Of a DNA stretch of 64,000 nucleotides, positions 58,018 to 64,000 are shown piece by piece. Position numbers and translations under genes: made by a program. The stretch's first letter is position 1; each line of letters opens with the position of its first letter. Under the pieces are notes generated by a model. The model was not told the DNA's origin. It made no database searches and saw only the letters and a program-made list of their open reading frames with translations. Source of the stretch: Misgurnus anguillicaudatus (Eukaryota; Chordata; Actinopteri; Cypriniformes; Cobitidae); NCBI RefSeq assembly GCF_027580225.2, contig NC_073337.2, positions 12,639,001 to 12,703,000 of the forward strand, given 5' to 3'.

Positions 58018-59832
58018 GAAGAGTTTGGTTCCAAAACGCAATAAATCCATTTTGACTAATTGCTGTAAAAACGTGTTTTCTATACCAAGAAAGTGACAAG
58101 ATGAAAACCACTATTTTCTGTTACAAACTTTCACAAAGCATCTTGAGGTTATAAAAACATTAAAAATTCAAATCCATAATTTGATTTTCAAAGATTTATT
58201 ATATAAACAGATTATTTTTTTCTGCAAAATGCAATAAATCCATGACAAGTTGTTTTTTTCAAAATGCTATAAATCTATTGAATCAATATATAAATGTGCA
58301 TTCATCTTTGCCATGTTATATTCATTTAGTTGACTAGTGGTATACAATGATTAAAAAATAAACATAAATGGCATTAAATCAAAACACTTACATTGTCATA
58401 TTAAGAACACTGTCATTGCTGTAAAATGTTTTGTTCCTGCTCAATTTTCGTTGACTTTGAGTAAAATAATGTAAAGTTTTTCATAAGATCCTCTGGGCTC
58501 AATGTGTTAGCAGGACAGAAGCTTGATGCTGTCGAGAGAACAAGTAACAGCCGCCATTTTTCCTTCACCTGAGTGCCTCTCAAGTAAATTATTCGATTTT
58601 GATGGCTTACGTTTCTTCCCCACCACAGAAAACCACCACAGGTTTATCATTGCCATCAAAAGTATTATTTTGTTTTTGTTTGTTTGTTGATCACAAAGTA
58701 CAAAGTAGATGAGGAAAACTAGGATTCGTGTACTCAACGCCCCGCCATAGAGACAGAGCGCAGCGCGTCACAACCTGAAAACCACGCCCACCGGGGGGGA
58801 AAGCAATCCAACAGTCTCCATTGACTTTGTATTGCAAAAGGCCGCCTCCTTGTCATTTCTGGCTTATAACAAAAAACTGAATAATGCCCAAAAGCATTGG
58901 GACAATATGTACAGCTAACAAGCCAAAGAACACAGAAATAAGTCCCCACAAGCTGTCGAGCCGCAAAACCCAGCTCTCAAGGAGAACAAAGTGGATCGCC
59001 GATTACGTTTCCCCCTATTGGACGCAGTTTTACTAATAGGAGTACTATGAAAAGTTGCCTGTTTCCATTTCTGTGTCTAAACGCTCGTTTTTTGAAGTCG
59101 ACAGCTTATAAAAAATTAATTATTTATTTTTTTGGCGTGTTAGATGTACACCTTGTCACACAGCAGCTTTTAGGTATTATTCTGGTTTTAAGTTTAATTT
59201 GTAAATAAGTTTTTATAAGCTGTCGACCCCAAAAAACGAGCGTTTAAAGACACAAAAATGGATACAGGCAACTTTTCATAGTACTTCTATTAGTAGAACT
59301 GCGTCCACTAGGGGGAAACGTAGTCGGCGATCCACTTTATTCTCCTTAAAGGTTGGGTTTTACGGCTCGACAGCTTATAAAAACTTATTTCTGGGTTCTT
59401 TGGCTTGTTAGCTGTACATATTGTCCCACAGCAGCTTTTAGGCATTATTCATTTTTTTGTTATAAGCCAGAAATGACAAGGAGGCGGCTTCTCGCAATAC
59501 AAAGTCAATGGAGACGGTTGGATTGATTTCCCCCCCGGTGGGCGGGGTTTTCAAATTTGCATAACGGCGCTCTGTCGCTATTGCTGTTTACAATGTGTGA
59601 AATGGTGCGCTGTGATTTGCTGAGCGGATTTATTGCATTCTGCAGAGAAGGAAGACTGGCTTTGTCGCGTTTTGGAAAAAAGGGGAGAAAAGATGACAGA
59701 ATAACACGACGAATATCGCATTTTGCATAAAATGTAGAATTTACTTTTTAACACTGACCAGATACGATACTGATTATATTGTTACTATTTTTTTTAAATG
59801 GCGTTTATCACGTTTTAAAACCAAACTCTTCA
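58018..59832. mobile_element. larger copy of the GAAGAGTTTGGTTCC element
   Basis: Termini as at 42619-43620. It is extended by a foldback insertion at 58746-59581. Confidence 0.82.
58746..59581. mobile_element. foldback element, AGAGACAGAGCGCAGCGC end
   Basis: The left arm holds ACCACGCCCACCGGGGGG and GTGGATCGCCGATTACGTTT; the right arm holds the complements. The sister site at 43362 (CCGCCATTGTTTG) lacks it. A third copy begins at 63388. Confidence 0.8.
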
Positions 59833-60461
59833 TTTATAAATATACCCTTTTAAATTGTTAAAACATATTTACAAGACATAATTAATGTGGATCTGACATC
59901 TTATGGTACTGTTTGAATAAGTGTGTTAAACTAGCATGGGTTTGTGTGTGACACAACATAACATCGTGTTATAAAAGTGAATAATAAATGGTAGTCATTT
60001 TACTTTGGCTTTACATTGAGTGACACTGAGTGCCTTTTTTAATACAAACATCAAATTTAAGTAATAGAAAATTTTACTGGTCGTTTGAAAAGATTTATCT
60101 TAAAAAATATCCAAATATCGGCCAATATATCAGCCTCTGCAATATATTGTCCCATCACTACCACACACACGCACATCGCACTTTTTACTCAGACTATAAA
60201 GGTGATGCATGTCATTTACTCAATGTTAAAATATTTTTTGTCCTGTAAACTACAAGTACAGTAAACTTTGACATTACATTTGCATAAAAGAGCAAAAACA
60301 TTGTGGCACTCCCACAACATTGCTATATAGTTTGAGCAAACTGTTTAATAGAATAGGAAAGTGTTCGAAAAACCTGCTATCATTACTTTTGTAATTCTGG
60401 TGAGGCCAGTGTCACAAACCTCACATTAAGGTTACCCACCTAAAAATGAAACGCACATTAC

Positions 60462-60607
60462 CTTGTTCCATTAGATGCAACGGCCCCTGCGGTTTGCGGT
60501 CGCAGAGGAGCCGCACGGGGTGATGACTCCTGTAATGATTCTGGTAAACTGATCTTACGGTTAACCTTGCCGGATACGGGCCGCACCTGTCGCCTCAGGG
60601 CGGTTAT
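60462..60607 (-). CDS. kif21a: kif21a exon: end of coiled coil 1 and Ser/Pro-rich hinge
   Basis: 146 nt, phase 0 in and 2 out. It begins ITALRRQVRPVSGKVNRKIS, the conserved ALRRQVRP motif of KIF21 kinesins. A poorly conserved Ser/Pro/Ala-rich stretch follows, ending ASNGTR, where human KIF21A has a TNGNR-like end. The last codon is completed by the next exon. Confidence 0.9.
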
Positions 60608-60743
60608 CTGATGCAGGAAAGAGACCAAACTGTAGTTATATTTTTCAATGGTGTCATATTCTAGATATTCAAGTTGAAGATATTGATGTGATAAATCCAA
60701 TATATAGCTTAAGGTGTAAAGGCGCATTAAGAGATTCAGTCAC

Positions 60744-60812
60744 CTCCTCTGCCCTCCTGCGCAAAATAAGCTCCTGTTGTCTCTTTTGTGCCTCAAGCTG
60801 CTTCAGCTGGTG
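60744..60812 (-). CDS. kif21a: kif21a exon: coiled coil (23 codons)
   Basis: 69 nt, phase 0 in and out. It encodes [20 protein letters not shown] followed by AEE, continuing the preceding helix. It is flanked by TTTTTAG|CAC and GAG|GTGACT. Confidence 0.92.
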
Positions 60813-60892
60813 CTAAAAAGAGACGGAAGAAGAAAAGTGATTAAACTTGGAGTCTGAGAATATACCATAATTCCCAGGGGGCGATGATTCAC

Positions 60893-61000
60893 CTCCTGTT
60901 TGCGCTGGTCTTTCTTTAGTGTGGCGATCTCTCGGTTACGGCGGGTTTCTGAGGCGCGGTTCCTCTCCTGTTGCTCCTTCATCTGCTTCATCAGACCCAC
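60893..61000 (-). CDS. kif21a: kif21a exon: basic coiled coil
   Basis: 108 nt, phase 0 in and out, 36 codons. It encodes [20 protein letters not shown] and then [16 protein letters not shown], an Arg/Lys/Glu-rich helix found in all KIF21 proteins. The acceptor is TTTAG|GTGG and the donor is GAG|GTGAAT. Confidence 0.93.
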
Positions 61001-61261
61001 CTAAATACGACAAGTAATTATGATAACAAAACCAATGATAAACATGAACAACAGGGTAATATTAATGAAGAAATTTGCGCTTGTTCAATGCTAGGGCATC
61101 ATGGGTGCAACAGTATGGTGTTGATAGGAAGTTTAGGGCTGGTTACAAGTTACAACATACACTAGCAAAAGATATTGGATATAACAAGATTAAGCTTTTC
61201 TTTTACTATGATAAGCTCAATATGACTGTTTCTGGCGACGGAAGGGCTCTCAAGAACATAC

Positions 61262-61455
61262 TTTGGTGTTCTTCATCTCGGTCACTTCCTGCTGCAGTTT
61301 CCTCAGCTGTTTCTCATACTGTGATTGGTTCTTCAGCAGGCGCGCATGCTCCTTCTGTGCCGACTGCAGTTTCTGCAGCTCCTTGTTCATTGAGTTCAAT
61401 TTCCTCTCGTATTCTGATTTTATCTTCTTTGCTTTCTCCTCCGTACACGATTCTA
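61262..61455 (-). CDS. kif21a: kif21a exon: coiled coil 1 (continued)
   Basis: 194 nt, phase 1 in and 0 out. It begins [20 protein letters not shown] and continues with the [17 protein letters not shown] block, which is nearly invariant in KIF21A. The donor is AAA|GTATGT. An open frame on the opposite strand here (61075-61470) is a shadow of this exon. Confidence 0.93.
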
Positions 61456-61665
61456 CTGAGCCTGCAATGAAATTTAGACTTGAATAGTGCCTTCATCAAA
61501 AAGCATTTTCAGTTTAAGCTATTTCCAAACAGTACCACAAGAGGGCGGCACAGATAGAGATGAAAATGCATCAATATGTCAATTTTAAATGCAGTTCCTT
61601 TTGTTTTTTTAGTGTACTTAATATTTTTGTTTTGGCATCATTTGAGTTTTGTATGCATTTTGTAC

Positions 61666-61854
61666 CCATGTTTTGCAGTACACGGTCCCTCTCCAGCTGC
61701 GTGTCTCTGATTTTGCTCTGCAGCATCATGAGTTTCTGTTCGTATTGTTGTTTGAGCGTGTGCAGGCGTCTCTGACTGTTCTCAAGCTCATCTATCAGTC
61801 GCTGCTTGATGGCGATCTCACACGTGATGTTGGCCAGATCTGCCTGGAAGTCCT
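61666..61854 (-). CDS. kif21a: kif21a exon: coiled coil 1
   Basis: 189 nt, phase 1 in and out. It encodes [20 protein letters not shown], continues as a heptad-rich helix ([20 protein letters not shown]) and ends in [13 protein letters not shown]. It aligns with the first coiled coil after the acidic region of KIF21A. The acceptor is ACAG|AGGAC. The donor is ATGG|GTACAA, which departs from consensus at positions +4 to +6. Confidence 0.92.
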
Positions 61855-61946
61855 CTGTTTACAAACACACACGAAGGAAAGCAACGAATCAGACGATAGA
61901 TGGTAACCGACTTGGTTAGCTTGTCGAGTTTCTATAAAAGTTTTAC

Positions 61947-62052
61947 CTTTTTCCTCCAACTCGGAGTCTGATTCATCGGAGCTCTCCACCTCCATCTCAT
62001 CCTCCTCTTCATCTCCATCTGCCTCCTCGATTTCATCATGATCACTTCCATC
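61947..62052 (-). CDS. kif21a: kif21a exon: acidic linker
   Basis: First kif21a coding exon visible in the window (35 codons plus one base; phase 0 in, 1 out). It reads DGSDHDEIEEADGDEEEDEM and then a Glu/Ser/Asp run ending SDSELEEK. This corresponds to the acidic stretch after the neck region in KIF21 kinesins. The acceptor is CAG before 62052 and the donor is G|GTAAAA at 61946. The preceding exons are outside the window. Confidence 0.85.
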
Positions 62053-62282
62053 CTGCAACAGTTACACATTCATTAGCATCATTGTATTGAATCACTTACA
62101 AAGTCACGATTTTGATCTCTGCCCCTACATGTATCAAGCTTCTGGACTCCAGAGTTGAACACCTAGGACCTGCATCATACTGTATATGACATAATCCAGA
62201 TTCAGTTTCTTTATTCAACTACTCAACTTGACTTTTCCCAGCGAAGGTATTGAGGATTAACTTTTAAAGCCTATTTATTTTT

Positions 62283-63206
62283 TAGAGATGCACCGATATA
62301 TTGGGCAATAATCGGTATCGGTCGATAAAGGTAGCTTAAAAACAGCCGATAATCATGGCTAATATATCCTGTCAATCAAAAGAGAACAGGAAAATGCAAT
62401 GAATATGATATCTGTGTTTAGAAAATGTAAAGAAACGTCACTAGTTTAATGTTCAATATTAGTGGTCATTACATGAATAGGGCCCTAAGAAATCAGTTTT
62501 ATTTTTTCCCAAATTCCGTTTTATTTTTTAAATTCCGTGTTTTCCATTTTTCTGGATTCTGGTTTTAATGGTTAAATTAAATAGTTATCAAAAAGCACAT
62601 CAACTAAAAACACTAAACGAATACAATTTAAAAATAATGTATTGAAATTTATTAAATGACATATAAGCCGATGTATTTTGCCTGTCACAGTAACCGAAAT
62701 GTACTACAACCGTGCTACTGACAAGTAACCAAATGTTTAGTTTTTTCTTTTAATCATAAGCTTTGACGAAACCTGCTTGCGCTTTGATAATGCTTGTCAT
62801 TGTGTGCAATGCATGACGAGAAGCGAACATACGTTTCTTTACATCCAACATTACACAAAAGAAAAATGTTTCCGCATATTTCTGTCATTTCCTGTATATT
62901 GAAACAAAAACATAGCATTTGAAAATGAGATATAATGATAAAAAAAGAAAGCTAAATTTGCAGAATTCTGTGACATTCCGCGTTGGCCTACTGAAAAATC
63001 CAGCTAAGACCAGCATAAGCTGGTGAGCTGGTTTAAGCTGGTCTCCCAGCTTGGTTAAGCTGCTATTGAATAACATTAATAACATTAAGAAAATTAAATG
63101 TGTAAAATTAAGATAATGCAAGTTAATATAACCAACAAACTATCGGCATCGGTATTGGAAGATATTAGTCTAAATAATTGCTATCGGTGGAAAATGTGTA
63201 TCTCTA
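62283..63206. mobile_element. hAT-like element TAGAGATGCACCGATA
   Basis: The ends TAGAGATGCACCGATATATT and ATGTGTATCTCTA have near-matching 8-bp flanks (TTATTTTT and CTATTTTT). A CCAGC/GCTGG-rich repeat lies at about 62999-63062. Confidence 0.65.
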
Positions 63207-63387
63207 CTATTTTTACTCACAATTCACATTTAACTGCTCAACTCCTGGGTAATCCCTAATAACGGGCTTAATTATCCTTAATTATACTTGACTGCAATTT
63301 ACGCTCCTGACAAACTGAATCATCAAGCTATTTTTATTTATTAATTTTTGGTAGCAGTGAAGCAATGTTACAACGGTTTTTCATAGA

Positions 63388-64000
63388 GACAGAGCGCAGC
63401 GCGTCATACCCTGAAAACCACGCCCACCAGGGGGGAAAACAATCCAATCGTCTCCATTGACTTTGTATTGCGAGAGGCCGCCTCTTTGTCATTTCTGGCT
63501 TATAACAAAAAACAGAATCATGCCTAAAAGCTGCTGTGTGACAATATGTACAGCTAACAAGCCAAAAAACCCAGAAATACTTTTTATAAGCTGTCGAGCC
63601 GTAAAACCCAGTCTTTAAGGAGAAGAAAGTGCATCGCCGACTACGTTCCCCCCTAGTGGACGCAGTTCTACTAATAGTAGTACTATGAAAAGTTGCCTGT
63701 TTCCACTTTTGTGTCTTTAAACTTTATTTCTAGGTTTTTTGGCTTGTTAGATGTACACCTTGTCACACAGCAGCTTTTAGGCATTATTCTGTTTTTAAGT
63801 TTTATCTGTAAATAAGTTTTTATAAGCTGTCGACCCCAAAAAACGAGCGTTTAGGGACACAAAAGTGGAAACAGGCAACTTTATAGTACTCATATTAGTA
63901 GAACTGCGTCCACTAGGGGGAAATGTAGTCGGCGACCCACTTTTTTCTCCTTGAAGGCTGAGTTTTATGGCTTGACAGCTTATAAAAACTTATTTCTGGG
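63388..64000. mobile_element. foldback element cut by the window edge
   Basis: Starts AGAGACAGAGCGCAGCGCGT and follows the 58746-59581 copy closely to the end of the window. Confidence 0.85.

Larger units (their letters stand above)
57857..60139. mobile_element. TAGAGGTCGACC..TATCGG element, interrupted
   Basis: TAGAGGTCGACCAATATGGG on the left and ATATCGGCCAATATATCAGCC on the right resemble inverted ends of a fish hAT-like repeat. The middle is filled by the element at 58018-59832. Confidence 0.5.
33950..62052 (-). other. kif21a: kif21a gene, 3' portion (22 coding exons plus 3'UTR)
   Basis: Kinesin-4 family motor; the vertebrate protein is a plus-end-directed neuronal motor that slows microtubule growth and pauses at the cell cortex. 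Only the region after the motor domain is present. Exons in gene order encode an acidic linker, a continuous coiled coil with the regulatory segment, a Ser/Thr-rich linker and a WD40 propeller. All splice phases match from 62052 to the stop at 34537, except that the codon register in the 3' half of the 47338-47454 exon is uncertain. Assignment to KIF21A rather than KIF21B rests on segments such as [30 protein letters not shown] and [10 protein letters not shown], which match remembered KIF21A. One segment ([11 protein letters not shown]) looks more like KIF21B. Introns carry most of the transposons. The motor exons must lie past 64000. Confidence 0.93.

Noticed and set aside
61075..61487. Frames on the plus strand
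   Set aside because: Antisense shadows of a kif21a coiled-coil exon; only the minus strand matches the family.
34726..62058. Assignment to kif21b
   Set aside because: One coil segment is KIF21B-like, but coiled coil 2 and blades 1-2 match KIF21A at discriminating positions, and the cpne8 neighbour fits KIF21A.

Overview
The window is vertebrate nuclear DNA, almost certainly from a cypriniform (carp/danio-like) fish. It is AT-rich. Its genes are split into short exons with GT/AG introns. Most of the sequence is fish-type DNA-transposon debris: hAT and TTAA-target miniature elements, a dead Tc1 element, Harbinger-like MITEs, tRNA-derived SINE pieces and long microsatellites. There is no bacterial-style gene organisation.

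Two protein-coding genes are supported, both on the minus strand. (1) The 3' part of a kinesin-4 gene, kif21a, lies between about 33.95 and 62.05 kb. I reconstructed 22 coding exons whose splice phases agree throughout. They encode an acidic linker, a long coiled coil containing the autoinhibitory segment, a low-complexity linker with a 21-nt microexon and one GC-AG intron, and a seven-bladed WD40 propeller ending in a stop at 34537. The motor-domain exons lie beyond position 64000. (2) Exon 1 of a copine gene, best matched to cpne8, lies at 27912-27988 (or to 28021 if an upstream in-frame ATG is used), with a GC-rich 5' region. Everything from 1 to 27911 is then most simply cpne8 intron 1; I found no second copine exon there. 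As I recall it, human chromosome 12 has the same order and orientation (KIF21A upstream, CPNE8 downstream), which supports both calls.

Layout: 1-27.9 kb, cpne8 intron 1 full of transposable elements; 27.9-28.2 kb, cpne8 exon 1, 5'UTR and promoter region with a GA repeat; 28.2-33.9 kb, intergenic DNA with MITEs, a CACGTG-rich palindrome and an 82-bp TA run; 33.95-43.9 kb, kif21a 3'UTR and WD40 exons, separated by 1-3 kb foldback insertions; 43.9-55.9 kb, linker exons separated by nested hAT elements and a 1.5-kb ATCC/ATCT repeat; 55.9-62.05 kb, coiled-coil exons; 62.05-64 kb, the next upstream intron.

I found no new enzymatic, defence or RNA system. The unusual material is structural: at least twelve TTAA-flanked palindromic elements, several insertions nested two or three deep whose target sites can be proved from empty copies inside the same window, and uncommon splicing features in kif21a. 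All gene assignments rest on remembered family sequences, not on a database search.
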